This document shows positions 54,117 through 62,493 of a DNA stretch of 64,000 bases, one piece after another. How positions within the stretch are numbered: the stretch's first letter is position 1; each line of letters opens with the position of its first letter. The notes below the pieces were generated by a model. The model was not told where the DNA came from. It worked only from the letters and a program-made list of their open reading frames with translations, and did not search any database. Both the position numbers and the translations under genes were made by a program. Origin of the DNA: Gp6-AA40 sp035496255 (lineage in GTDB: Bacteria; Acidobacteriota; Vicinamibacteria; Vicinamibacterales; UBA2999); NCBI GenBank assembly GCA_035496255.1, contig DATJEU010000088.1, positions 21,690-85,689 on the forward strand. The letters are read 5' to 3'.

Positions 54117-55827
54117 CGGTTCCTTTCGATTCCTTTGCTTCAGCCGCGAGCACGCGCCGCAGGACCTTGCCGACCATGGTCTTCGGCAGTTCCGATCGGA
54201 ACTCGACGTGGGCGGGCACCTTGTACGGTGCCAGCCGTTCGCGGCAATAGGCGCGAAGCTCACTTTCGGTCGCGGTCTGTCCGTGCCGCAGAACGACCCA
54301 TGCCTTCGCCACTTCGCCCTTCACGGGTTCCGGAATGCCGGCGACGCCTACTTCCAGCACTGCCGGGTGCGTCGAGATGACTTCCTCGATCTCGCGTGGC
54401 CACACCTGGAAGCCGCTGGTCTTCACCAGATCCTTCTTGCGATCGACGATGAACACATAACCGTCGTCATCCATGTAGGCGAGGTCGCCCGTGTGAACCC
54501 ACGGTCCGGTTCCACCGTGCATGCGGAGCACCTCTGATGTCTCCGCGGGGTTGTGCCAGTACTCGGCCATGTGCTGCGGCGCACGCAGGATCATCTCGCC
54601 GACCTCGCCCGCAGGCAGGTCGCGCTCGCCGGTGTCGGCATCGACGATCCGGACCTCGACGTCGGGCAACGGCATGCCGATCGAGCCGATCTTGTTCGGA
54701 CCCTTCACCGGGTTGACGCAGCACGCCATCATCCCTTCCGTGAGCGAATAGCCCTCGATGATGCGGGCGCCGGTCGTCTCCTCGAACTGACGCTTCGTTT
54801 CCGCCATCAACGCCGCGGCGCCCGAGAAACACAGCTTGATCGAGCTGAGGTCGACCCTGCCCGCTCGCACGTCGGGATGGTTGAGGATCGCGCTGTAGAG
54901 AGTGGGTACGCCATTGAAGAAGGCAGGTTTGACCTGCTTGATCGTCTTCAACAGATCCGAAATATCTCGCGGGTTCGGGATCAGCGACAGTGGATTTGGT
55001 CCGACGAACGCGAGCGGCTGCACTCCGACGTTCGCGTAGACGTGGAACAGTGGCAGCGGCAGCATGATGACGTCGGTCCACGGTTTCTTCGCCGATTTCG
55101 TCCATTCATAGAGCTGCAATCCCGCCGTCACGTACTCACGATGCCGCCCGACGACGCCCTTCGGTGTCCCGGTGGTTCCGCCACTCGAGAGGATCACTGC
55201 TGGATCGAGCGAGCCTACGGTGACGGCCGGCGCTGCCGATCGCCGGTGTGCGCGCAGCAGGTGTTGGAACCAGTAGTCTCCCGCACGCAACTCAATACGG
55301 TGCCCGTCTTTCTTCTCTTTGAACAGGGTGAAGAGCAATCGCAACGTCGCCGGTAAGTACTCCTTGATCGACGTCGCGATGACGCGGCGTACGGCGGTGC
55401 GTTCGCCGAGGTGAAGGACCCGCTCGTAAAAGGGGGTGAGGACGACGACCGTTTCGGCGCGCGTCGATCCCAGCGACTGCTCGAGTTCGCGTTCGCTGTA
55501 GGTCGGATTGAGTGGAACGATGACGGCGCCTGCCTTCCAGGCGCCGAATTCGGCGATAACGAACTGGGGACAGTTCGGCAGCAGCAGGCCGACCCGGTCA
55601 CCCTTCCGCACGCCCAGTCCGGCGAGCGCCGCAGCGAAGGCGGAGCTCTGCTCTTCAATGTCGCGATAGGTGGTCGATGAGCCCTTGAACAACAAGGCGG
55701 GCCGATCGCCGTGCTCACGCGCGAGGCGGGCCAGATAGTCGAGGAGCGTGTCGGTGGGATACGGCTCGAGCGAGGGGGCGACGTCGGCGTCGTAATGCGA
55801 GAGCCATCTCATTGGCACCACTGACAC
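54100..55827 (-). CDS. Long-chain fatty acid--CoA ligase family enzyme
   Basis: A 575-residue ANL-superfamily enzyme. The AMP-binding signature SSGGTTGTPKGVVGRH (P-loop-like A3), GYSLTEGMMACC (A5), VHTGDLAYMDDDGYVFIVDRKKDLVKTSGFQVWP (A7-A8, by segment) and the terminal LPKTMVGKVLRR (A10 Lys) are all present. It activates a carboxylic acid to the CoA thioester; chain length is not predictable, but the overall length and WLSHYDADVAPSLEPYPTDTL start suggest the FadD group. It ends inside the convergent pxpA gene and starts 10 nt after the argF stop on the same strand, so may be co-transcribed. Confidence 0.9.
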   Translation of the reverse strand: MSVVPMRWLSHYDADVAPSLEPYPTDTLLDYLARLAREHGDRPALLFKGSSTTYRDIEEQSSAFAAALAGLGVRKGDRVGLLLPNCPQFVIAEFGAWKAGAVIVPLNPTYSERELEQSLGSTRAETVVVLTPFYERVLHLGERTAVRRVIATSIKEYLPATLRLLFTLFKEKKDGHRIELRAGDYWFQHLLRAHRRSAAPAVTVGSLDPAVILSSGGTTGTPKGVVGRHREYVTAGLQLYEWTKSAKKPWTDVIMLPLPLFHVYANVGVQPLAFVGPNPLSLIPNPRDISDLLKTIKQVKPAFFNGVPTLYSAILNHPDVRAGRVDLSSIKLCFSGAAALMAETKRQFEETTGARIIEGYSLTEGMMACCVNPVKGPNKIGSIGMPLPDVEVRIVDADTGERDLPAGEVGEMILRAPQHMAEYWHNPAETSEVLRMHGGTGPWVHTGDLAYMDDDGYVFIVDRKKDLVKTSGFQVWPREIEEVISTHPAVLEVGVAGIPEPVKGEVAKAWVVLRHGQTATESELRAYCRERLAPYKVPAHVEFRSELPKTMVGKVLRRVLAAEAKESKGTATNKD

Positions 55828-55837
55828 GCGCTGATGT

Positions 55838-56794
55838 TCACACGCCCAGCAGCATCAGCAACAGCGCTTTTTGCGTATGGAGCCGATTCTCGGCCTGATC
55901 GAAGACAACGGACTGCGGTGATTCGATCACGGTCGCCGTGACTTCTTCGCCACGGTGAGCAGGCAGACAGTGCATGAACAGGGCGTCCGGCCGGGCGGCC
56001 GCCATGAGGGCGTCGTTCACCTGATACGGTGCGAACACCGTGCGCCGCGCGGCCGCCTGGTCTTCCTCGCCCATCGACGTCCACACGTCGGTGTAGATCG
56101 CGTCGACGCCGGCGACGGCTTCATGCGGGTCGGTGAAGCGACGCACGCGCGCGCCGTTGCGGCCATTCGATTCGGCAGCCGCGCACACGCGATCGGGGAG
56201 CTCGTAGCCATCGGGCGAGGCGACGTGCACGTTCACGCCCAGCATGCAGGCGGCGTGCGCCAGCGACGTGGCGACGTTGTTGCCGTCGCCAACATAGGCG
56301 ATTGTGCGCCTGCGCAAATCGCTCCACCGTTCCCGCAGCGTCAGCATGTCGGCCAGCGCCTGGCACGGATGCTCCTCGTCGGTGAGCGCGTTGATCACGT
56401 GAAGCTGCAGCGCCGCCGCCGCGATCGTCTGCGCCTTCTGCTGACCGTAGGTTCGGATGACCAGCGCCTGAACCCAGCGTTCCAGGTTGCGGGCCACGTC
56501 CTCGATCGGTTCGCGAACGCCTTCGGCGAAATGCGCTGGCAGATGGAGGGTGTCGCCCCCGAGCTCGCGAATCGCGATCTCGAATGTCGAGCGCGTGCGC
56601 AGTGACGGCTTCTCGAAGAGAAGAGCCACGTGCAGTCCGGCCAGCGCCTGCGTCGACGGCGCGTGCTGCCGCAGCCGCCGGTCGGCCTTCATCTGCGCCG
56701 CCAGCGCCAGCAGGCGGTCGAGATCCAGCGTCCCGAGGTCGAGGATCGAGAGGAAATCCTTGGCGAAGCTGACCGGCGGGCCCGAGGTGTCCAT
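55838..56794 (-). CDS. argF: Ornithine carbamoyltransferase
   Basis: A 318-residue transcarbamylase converting ornithine and carbamoyl phosphate to citrulline. The carbamoyl-phosphate loop reads FEKPSLRTRSTFE (usual form S-T-R-T-R, here with Leu at the Thr position). HPCQALADMLT and MHCLPAHRGEEV carry the substrate-binding motifs; HCLPA is the ornithine-binding signature that favours OTC over N-acetylornithine transferase. The start overlaps the argJ stop (TAATG). Last gene of the leftward arg operon. Confidence 0.92.
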   Translation of the reverse strand: MDTSGPPVSFAKDFLSILDLGTLDLDRLLALAAQMKADRRLRQHAPSTQALAGLHVALLFEKPSLRTRSTFEIAIRELGGDTLHLPAHFAEGVREPIEDVARNLERWVQALVIRTYGQQKAQTIAAAALQLHVINALTDEEHPCQALADMLTLRERWSDLRRRTIAYVGDGNNVATSLAHAACMLGVNVHVASPDGYELPDRVCAAAESNGRNGARVRRFTDPHEAVAGVDAIYTDVWTSMGEEDQAAARRTVFAPYQVNDALMAAARPDALFMHCLPAHRGEEVTATVIESPQSVVFDQAENRLHTQKALLLMLLGV

Positions 56795-58029
56795 TACGTC
56801 CGGTATTCGCCGTTGATGCGCACGTACTCGGCGCTCAGATCGCAGGTCCAGACGGTGGTGTTTGCCTGGCCACCGGTGCCAAGGTCGACGTCGATCTGGA
56901 TCTCCGCTTCCCGCAGATGCGATTCTGCCTGCGGCGCGGCCTCATCGTGCGGCAAGCCGTGTTCGAACAGGAGCACGCCGCCGACATGGACGGTGACGCG
57001 ATTGATGTCGAAGTCCACGCCCGCACGGCCGGCCGCCGCGACGATGCGGCCCCAGTTCGGGTCGGCGCCGTGGATCGCCGTCTTCACGAGCGGGGAATTC
57101 GCGATCGTCTTGGCGACGCGCTGGGCATCGGCGATCGACCGCGCGTCACGCACGTTCACCGTCACCAGTTTGGTTGCCCCTTCGCCACCGCGAACGATGC
57201 CGATCGCGAGCTCGCGTGAGACCGCAACCATGCCGGCAAGGAGGGCCGCATAGGAGTCCTCGTCGATCGTGACGCCGCTCGCGCCGGACGCCATGGCGAC
57301 GACGCAGTCGTTCGTGGAGGTATCGCCGTCCACCGTGATGGCGTTGAAGGTGGCGCGGGCAGACTCGGTGAGGGCCCGGCGCAACAGCCCTGGTGGCACG
57401 TCCGCATCGGTCGTCAGAAATCCGAGCATCGTTGCCATGTTCGGCTCGATCATTCCGGATCCCTTGGCGGTTCCTCCGACCGTGAACCTGCCCCGCGCGG
57501 TCTCGACCGTGACCGCGTGCTCCTTCGGAAACGGATCGGTCGTCATGATTGCGTGTGCGACGTCGGCGCCATTGCCGCGCGCCAGCGCCGGTGCGGCCTT
57601 CGCAATGCCGGCGGTCACCTTAGACATCGGCAACCCGACACCGATGACGCCGGTCGATGCGACCAGCACCTCTTCAGGGCGGCAGTCGAGTGCCGCGGCG
57701 ACTTCGCCCGTCATGCGCGTGGCATTGGCGAGGCCGTCTTCGCCGGTACAGGCGTTTGCGCAGCCGGCGTTCACGACGATGGCGCGCGCGCTGCCGGCGG
57801 TCGCCTCGAGATGCCGCCTGGAGATCAGCACCGGTGCCGCCTGCGCGAGGTTCGTGGTGAAGAGCGCCGCTGTCGGCACCGGCCGGTCGGCGGCGAGCAG
57901 CGCGAGGTCCAGCGCTCCCGCCTGCTTCTTGATGCCGGCGGCCACCGCCGCCGACTGGAATCCCGCGGGCGCGGTGACGCCGCCGTCGGTGACCGCGATC
58001 TGAAACGCCGCTACCGAGGTGTTGCTCAC
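56794..58029 (-). CDS. argJ: Bifunctional glutamate N-acetyltransferase / amino-acid acetyltransferase
   Basis: A 411-residue ArgJ starting at GTG 58029, overlapping the argD stop. The self-cleavage region KGSGMIEPNMATMLGFLTTDA contains the nucleophilic Thr. VVNAGCANACTGEDGL, ASTGVIGVGLPMSKV, DTSTNDCVVAMASG and HGADPNWGRIVAAAGRAGV are family motifs, and the C-terminal RINGEYRT end is standard. It recycles acetyl from acetylornithine to glutamate and may also use acetyl-CoA, which would make argA unnecessary. Confidence 0.95.
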   Translation of the reverse strand: MSNTSVAAFQIAVTDGGVTAPAGFQSAAVAAGIKKQAGALDLALLAADRPVPTAALFTTNLAQAAPVLISRRHLEATAGSARAIVVNAGCANACTGEDGLANATRMTGEVAAALDCRPEEVLVASTGVIGVGLPMSKVTAGIAKAAPALARGNGADVAHAIMTTDPFPKEHAVTVETARGRFTVGGTAKGSGMIEPNMATMLGFLTTDADVPPGLLRRALTESARATFNAITVDGDTSTNDCVVAMASGASGVTIDEDSYAALLAGMVAVSRELAIGIVRGGEGATKLVTVNVRDARSIADAQRVAKTIANSPLVKTAIHGADPNWGRIVAAAGRAGVDFDINRVTVHVGGVLLFEHGLPHDEAAPQAESHLREAEIQIDVDLGTGGQANTTVWTCDLSAEYVRINGEYRT

Positions 58030-59240
58030 GCGGGCACCGCCGAGGCAACGGTCGCGAGCACGCCGTCGAGAATATCGACGGCGCGATCGAGATCGGCCGC
58101 TTCGATCGTCAGCGGCGGAAGCATGCGCACGACCTTCTCGTTGGTGCGGTTGACCAGCAGGCCCTTGCCGCGCGCCGCGTCGATGACCGGCGCGGCGTCG
58201 ATGCGCAGCTCCAGCCCACGCATCAGCCCGGCGCCGCGCACGTCGACAATGACCGGATGCTGCAAGGCGAGCGCGCGCAACCGCCGTTCGAAGTGATCGC
58301 CGACGGACCGCACGTGATCGATCAGGCCGCCGTCCATCAACTGTTCGAGCACGAATGCCGCCGCCCGGGTGGCGAGCAGGTTGCCGCCGTAGGTGCTGCC
58401 GTGATCGCCAGGCGAGATCGCATCCGCGACGCGCTGCGAGATCAACGCCGCGCCGACGGGCACGCCAGAGCCGAGTGCCTTGCCGACCGACACCAGATCC
58501 GGCTGCCATCCGAGCGCCTGGAAATAGAACGGATACCCCGTGCGACCGAGGCCGGTCTGGACTTCGTCGGCAATCAGCAGCGTCCCGGTTGTCGCACACA
58601 CGTCCGTGAGCGCCTGGTTGAACGCCTCCGGCAGCGGGCGGATGCCGCCTTCACCGCGGATCGGCTCGGCGATGATCGCGGCGGTGCGATCGTTGACGGC
58701 GGCGGCCAGCAGTTCGGGTCGATCGGGATCGACGAACGTGACATCGGACAACAGCGGCATGAACGGCACGCGATAGTGCTCGTCGTACGTCACCGACAGC
58801 GCACCCATCGTCCGGCCCGCGAACGCCCCTTCGATCGCGACGTAGCCGACGCGCTGCTTCTGGCCCTGTGTGTGCCAGTAGCGACGCGCGAACTTCAGGG
58901 ACGCCTCGTTCGCCTCGGTGCCGCTGTTGCAGAAGAACACCCGGCCAAGCCCTGACAGCGCCGTGAGGCGCGCCGCCGCCTCGGCCTGATAGGGATGAAA
59001 GTAGAGGTTCGACGTGTGGATCAGGGTGCCGGCCTGATCTGCAATCGCCGCCGTGAGTCCGGGATGGGAGTGACCGAGCGACGTCACACCGATACCGGAG
59101 ACGAGATCGAGGTACTCACGGCCATCGACGTCATACAGGCGCGGACCCTCGCCACGGACGAATGCAACCGGCTGACGGCGGTACGTCTGCAGCACGTGGA
59201 GGGACTCTTTCGCCTGTATCGCGTCGAACGTTGGTTTCAT
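58026..59240 (-). CDS. argD: Acetylornithine aminotransferase
   Basis: A 404-residue fold-type I PLP aminotransferase making N-acetylornithine. YLDLVSGIGVTSLGHSHP, FFCNSGTEANEASLKFARR, LLIADEVQTGLGRTGYPFYFQ and SVGKALGSGVPVGA (PLP Lys) are all present. It overlaps argB by 4 nt (ATGA) and argJ by 4 nt (GTGA). Length and motifs are normal. Confidence 0.94.
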   Translation of the reverse strand: MKPTFDAIQAKESLHVLQTYRRQPVAFVRGEGPRLYDVDGREYLDLVSGIGVTSLGHSHPGLTAAIADQAGTLIHTSNLYFHPYQAEAAARLTALSGLGRVFFCNSGTEANEASLKFARRYWHTQGQKQRVGYVAIEGAFAGRTMGALSVTYDEHYRVPFMPLLSDVTFVDPDRPELLAAAVNDRTAAIIAEPIRGEGGIRPLPEAFNQALTDVCATTGTLLIADEVQTGLGRTGYPFYFQALGWQPDLVSVGKALGSGVPVGAALISQRVADAISPGDHGSTYGGNLLATRAAAFVLEQLMDGGLIDHVRSVGDHFERRLRALALQHPVIVDVRGAGLMRGLELRIDAAPVIDAARGKGLLVNRTNEKVVRMLPPLTIEAADLDRAVDILDGVLATVASAVPA

Positions 59241-60049
59241 CGCATCACCACCTGGGTTGTGTCCGCCGGCGCTGTTCGCGTCGTGGACAAGGCGTCGAAT
59301 TTGATACTGCGTCCGTTGGCAATCAGCACGTCGCCGACGCCGCGTTTCAGCGCGGCGGTGCAGGCCTGCAGCTTGGCCACCATTCCCTTGTTCGCCGTGC
59401 CCGCCGCGATCAGCTTCTGTGCGTCGCGCACACTCAAGCGCGTGATCGTGGCGCCCTGCGCATCGAGGACACCAGGCGTTCCGCCGGCAATGATCAACCG
59501 CTTGGCGCCGAGCGCCTGCGCCAGGTGCGAGGCCAGCGTATCGGCGTTGACGTTCATCAGTTGCCCGTCGGGTGTCGCGCCGATGCAGGCAATGACGGGC
59601 ACGTAATCCGTCTTCAGCAGATCGAGGAGCAATTGCGGCCGGCCGTTGCCGACCGGCGCGCCGACCAGGCCGAGATCGACCGTGTCGCCAGCGACGCTGA
59701 CGATCGGCCTGGACCGCTTGACCGTGGCGACTGCCGCGTCGGCGCCGGTGAGGCCGACAGGCTTTGCGCCGGCTCGGCGGACCGCGGCTACCAGCCGCGT
59801 ATTGATCGCGCCCGCCAGCACCGAGACGACAACGTCGAGCGTAGGCGCGTCGGTGATCCGCAGGCCATCGACCTGCTGCTTGGGAATGCCGGCGATGGCC
59901 AGGGCCGCGTCGATCTCTTTGCCGCCGCCGTGCACCACCACCAGCTTCGTCTTCCTGCCCAGCGCGGCGATTCCCTTCGCCATCCGCTCGAGGTCTGCCG
60001 GCTGCTCGAGCAGTTCTCCTCCGAGCTTGAGGACGAGCACCGGCTTCAC
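59237..60049 (-). CDS. argB: Acetylglutamate kinase
   Basis: A 270-residue amino-acid kinase. VLKLGGELLEQP (ATP site Lys), KLVVVHGGGKEIDAAL (phosphate loop), GLTGADAAV and AGGTPGVLDAQG are the expected motifs, though the substrate loop differs somewhat from the proteobacterial form. It overlaps argC by 4 nt and argD by 4 nt in the coupled operon. Confidence 0.92.
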   Translation of the reverse strand: MKPVLVLKLGGELLEQPADLERMAKGIAALGRKTKLVVVHGGGKEIDAALAIAGIPKQQVDGLRITDAPTLDVVVSVLAGAINTRLVAAVRRAGAKPVGLTGADAAVATVKRSRPIVSVAGDTVDLGLVGAPVGNGRPQLLLDLLKTDYVPVIACIGATPDGQLMNVNADTLASHLAQALGAKRLIIAGGTPGVLDAQGATITRLSVRDAQKLIAAGTANKGMVAKLQACTAALKRGVGDVLIANGRSIKFDALSTTRTAPADTTQVVMR

Positions 60050-61086
60050 TGCAGGCCCGTGCGCTCGTCGAGGCCGAGCAGGATGTTCAGGTTCTGCACG
60101 GCTGATCCAGCCGCGCCCTTGATCAGGTTGTCGATGACCGCGACGAGGACGATCCGCCCGCCGTCGGCGTCGACCTTCCAGCCGATGTCACAGAAATTCG
60201 TGTGGGCGACGTGCTTGATCTCGGGCAGCGTCCCGCCGGTCAGGCGAACGAATGGCGCATCCGCATACGCCGCCTGCAGCGCCTCCGCAACCTGCGGCTC
60301 GGTCGTGCCCGGCGTCAACGACGCATAGATCGTTTCCAGGATCCCGCGATCCAGTGGCACGAGATGCGGCACGAACGTCACCGGCATCCCGAGTTCCTGC
60401 TCGATTTCGGCGCCGTGGCGGTGCGAGAACACGCCGTAGGCCGCCACGCTGCCGTGGTTCTCGGAGAAGTGCGTGCGCTCCGACGGCGTCTTGCCCGCGC
60501 CGGAGATGCCCGACTTGGCGTCGACGACCACCGGACCGCGAATCAGCCCGGCGTTCGCCAGTGGGGCCAGCGCCATCAGCGCCGCGGTCGGATAGCAACC
60601 GGGGTTCGACACGAGCCGCGCGCGGCGAATGGCGTCGCCATGGCGCTCGGAGAAGCCGTACGCGGTTCCGTCCGGGAGGGCGGTCGTCGCGGGATACCAG
60701 CGTTGCCGCTGCGCGTTGTCGCGGATCCGGAAGGCACCTGAAAGATCGATGACGCGAACGCCGCGAGCGACGAGCTGCGGCGCCAGTTCGGCGGACGCGG
60801 CTTCCGGCAGTGCCAGGAAGATCACGTCGGCGCTGGCGACGAGGGTCTCGACGTCGAGCGGAACCACGGTGCCGTCCCAGATGCGCGCCAGTGCCGGCAG
60901 CGGCCGCGGTGTGCTGGTGGCCCCGGATGACATGGCGGCGGTCAGCGTGACGGCGGGATGGCGCGCGAGGATGCGCACGAGCTCCTGGCCGGCAAAACCG
61001 GTGGCGCCGGCGATGGCGACGCGCGTGCGCGCGGCCGCCGCGTGGCGGCCGGCGGCGGTCGAGGTGAGTGAGCTGGCGACGGTCAT
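60046..61086 (-). CDS. argC: N-acetyl-gamma-glutamyl-phosphate reductase
   Basis: A 346-residue NADPH-dependent reductase from ATG 61086, preceded by GAGGACC. RVAIAGATGFAGQELVRIL is the nucleotide-binding start. RLVSNPGCYPTAALMAL contains the catalytic Cys. KSGISGAGKTPSERTHFSENHGSVAAYGVFSHRH (by segment) and VPHLVPLDRGILETIYA are further motifs. First gene of the leftward operon; the promoter contains the ARG box, so it should be repressed by ArgR with arginine. Confidence 0.95.
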   Translation of the reverse strand: MTVASSLTSTAAGRHAAAARTRVAIAGATGFAGQELVRILARHPAVTLTAAMSSGATSTPRPLPALARIWDGTVVPLDVETLVASADVIFLALPEAASAELAPQLVARGVRVIDLSGAFRIRDNAQRQRWYPATTALPDGTAYGFSERHGDAIRRARLVSNPGCYPTAALMALAPLANAGLIRGPVVVDAKSGISGAGKTPSERTHFSENHGSVAAYGVFSHRHGAEIEQELGMPVTFVPHLVPLDRGILETIYASLTPGTTEPQVAEALQAAYADAPFVRLTGGTLPEIKHVAHTNFCDIGWKVDADGGRIVLVAVIDNLIKGAAGSAVQNLNILLGLDERTGLQ

Positions 61087-61147
61087 GGTCCTCGAGGCCG
61101 GGACAGACGCCAATGGCGGTGGCGCTGCCTCGACCGGCCAAAGAATA

Positions 61148-61176
61148 TTTATACATTCGCATGTATAAACAGTCAA
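61148..61176 (-). promoter_or_regulatory. argC promoter with embedded ARG box
   Basis: On the minus strand: -35 TTGACT (61176-61171), exactly 17 nt, -10 TATAAA (61153-61148). The spacer and -10 are covered by a perfect palindrome with 9-bp arms TTTATACAT and ATGTATAAA separated by TCGC (61148-61169), an ARG-box-like site. ArgR bound here would block argC and probably argR from the other side. Confidence 0.75.
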
Positions 61177-61207
61177 GGCAATCGTGTATGCTGAGACGCT
61201 GTCCCGC

Positions 61208-61675
61208 ATGAAAGCCAGACGCCAGTCGCTGATTCTCGACGTCATCCAGCGCGAGCCGGTGCGCAGCCAGGAGCAGTTGCGGCGGCGGATGCGGGCGGCC
61301 GGCGTCGACGTGACGCAGGCGACCTTGTCCCGCGACATCCGCGAGCTCGGTCTGGTCAAGGGTGGCGTCGACGGTGCGTATCAGACGGCGTTGTCGCCGG
61401 TCGCGTACCACACGCCGGGCGCGCCCGGTCTGCTACAACGGCTGCTGGCGGTGCAGTTGCTGCGTATCGATCGCGTCCAGCAACTGGTGCTGCTGCGGAC
61501 GGGTCTCGGTCACGCGCAGTCGCTCTGCGCCGCGCTCGACACCGCGCGGTTGCCGGAGGTGATCGGCACGCTGGCCGGCGAGGACACGATTCTCGCGATC
61601 ACCGCGGATGTGCGTCGTGCGAAGGCGCTCGTCAAACGGCTCGAACAGATGGCGGGGGAGCGGATCGCATCATGA
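61208..61675 (+). CDS. argR: Arginine repressor
   Basis: A 155-residue ArgR from ATG 61208 (the frame extends upstream, but a GTG at 61184 is less likely). DNA-binding winged helix with VTQATLSRDIRELGLVKG, linker, and C-terminal arginine-binding oligomerisation domain (VIGTLAGEDTILAITAD). Length is typical. It is divergent from argC with the ARG box between them. Its stop overlaps the argG-like start by 4 nt. Confidence 0.93.
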   Translation: MKARRQSLILDVIQREPVRSQEQLRRRMRAAGVDVTQATLSRDIRELGLVKGGVDGAYQTALSPVAYHTPGAPGLLQRLLAVQLLRIDRVQQLVLLRTGLGHAQSLCAALDTARLPEVIGTLAGEDTILAITADVRRAKALVKRLEQMAGERIAS

Positions 61676-62493
61676 ACAGCGTGATTGTGCTGGCCTACGA
61701 AGGCGGGTTTGATCCGGCGACCGTGATCCGCACCGTTGCCGATTCACATCGGGCCGCCGTGGTCACGATGACCGCGGACATCGGCCAGGCGCGCGACGTG
61801 CAGGCTGCGCGTGCCGCCGCACTCGCAGCCGGTGCCCGCCGTGCCTACGTGTTCGATGCCCGCGACGAATTCGCGCGCGGCTACGTCCTGCCCGCACTGC
61901 AAACCGACCCGGGGGCGGTGACGGCAGGTGCCGCGAGCGCGAGCCTGGCGTATCCGCTCATCGCGTCGAAGCTTGCTGAAGTCGCACGGCTCGAGGGAAC
62001 GATGGCGGTGGCTCATGGCGGCAGTGAGGCGTTGTCGGCCGCCATTCGAGCGGCCGATCCGACGCTGACGATTCTGACCATCGAGCCGCCATCGCCGGTG
62101 CGTTCCGTGGCGCCGGCCGCACGCCACCTGCTGCAGCGTCCGGTCGCGAACCCCGCGCTCGCTCGCGGTGTTCCCGCGCACGTGGTCATCGAGTTCGACG
62201 GTGCCGTTCCGATCTCGGTGAACGGTGTGGCGCTGGCGCTGGCCGACCTGATGGAAAGCCTGGCGCTCCTCGGCGGCGAACACGGCATCGGTTACGCGGA
62301 GTCGACCTCGGCACCGGCTGCCTTGGTCCTCGATACCGCGTATCGCGCGCTCGCTTGCCGTTCCGGCATCGTACGGATCGAGCTGCTCGACGGCCGGCAG
62401 CGCGTCGTGTCGACGGACGGCCGCACGTCTCAGGAACGCCCTCGTCCGGACGATGTGCGCATACACGAAAGCGGACTGGTGAATCACGCGTGA
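61672..62493 (+). CDS. Compact argininosuccinate synthase homologue lacking catalytic motifs
   Basis: A 273-residue protein in the place where argG is expected, between argR and argH. Residues 1-125 align with ArgG: VIVLAYEGGFD, TMTADIGQ, ARAAALAAGARRAY, FDARDEFARGYVLPAL, LAYPLIASKLAEVARLEG, MAVAHG. HVVIEFDGAVPISVNGVALALADLMESL and LGGEHGIG match the ArgG middle region, and the last 60 residues match the C-terminus. But the ATP PP-loop SGGLDTS reads EGGFDPA, the TGKGNDQ citrulline/aspartate loop is missing, and about 130 residues are absent in total. Not a frameshifted pseudogene: the frame is intact and coupled at both ends (ATGA, GTGA). Probably not a working synthase. Confidence 0.7.
   Translation: MNSVIVLAYEGGFDPATVIRTVADSHRAAVVTMTADIGQARDVQAARAAALAAGARRAYVFDARDEFARGYVLPALQTDPGAVTAGAASASLAYPLIASKLAEVARLEGTMAVAHGGSEALSAAIRAADPTLTILTIEPPSPVRSVAPAARHLLQRPVANPALARGVPAHVVIEFDGAVPISVNGVALALADLMESLALLGGEHGIGYAESTSAPAALVLDTAYRALACRSGIVRIELLDGRQRVVSTDGRTSQERPRPDDVRIHESGLVNHA

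Noticed and set aside
61672..62493. Simple argG pseudogene
   Set aside because: No stop or frameshift, normal codon use, and precise overlaps with both neighbours; deletions are in frame and remove discrete segments, so recent decay is unlikely.
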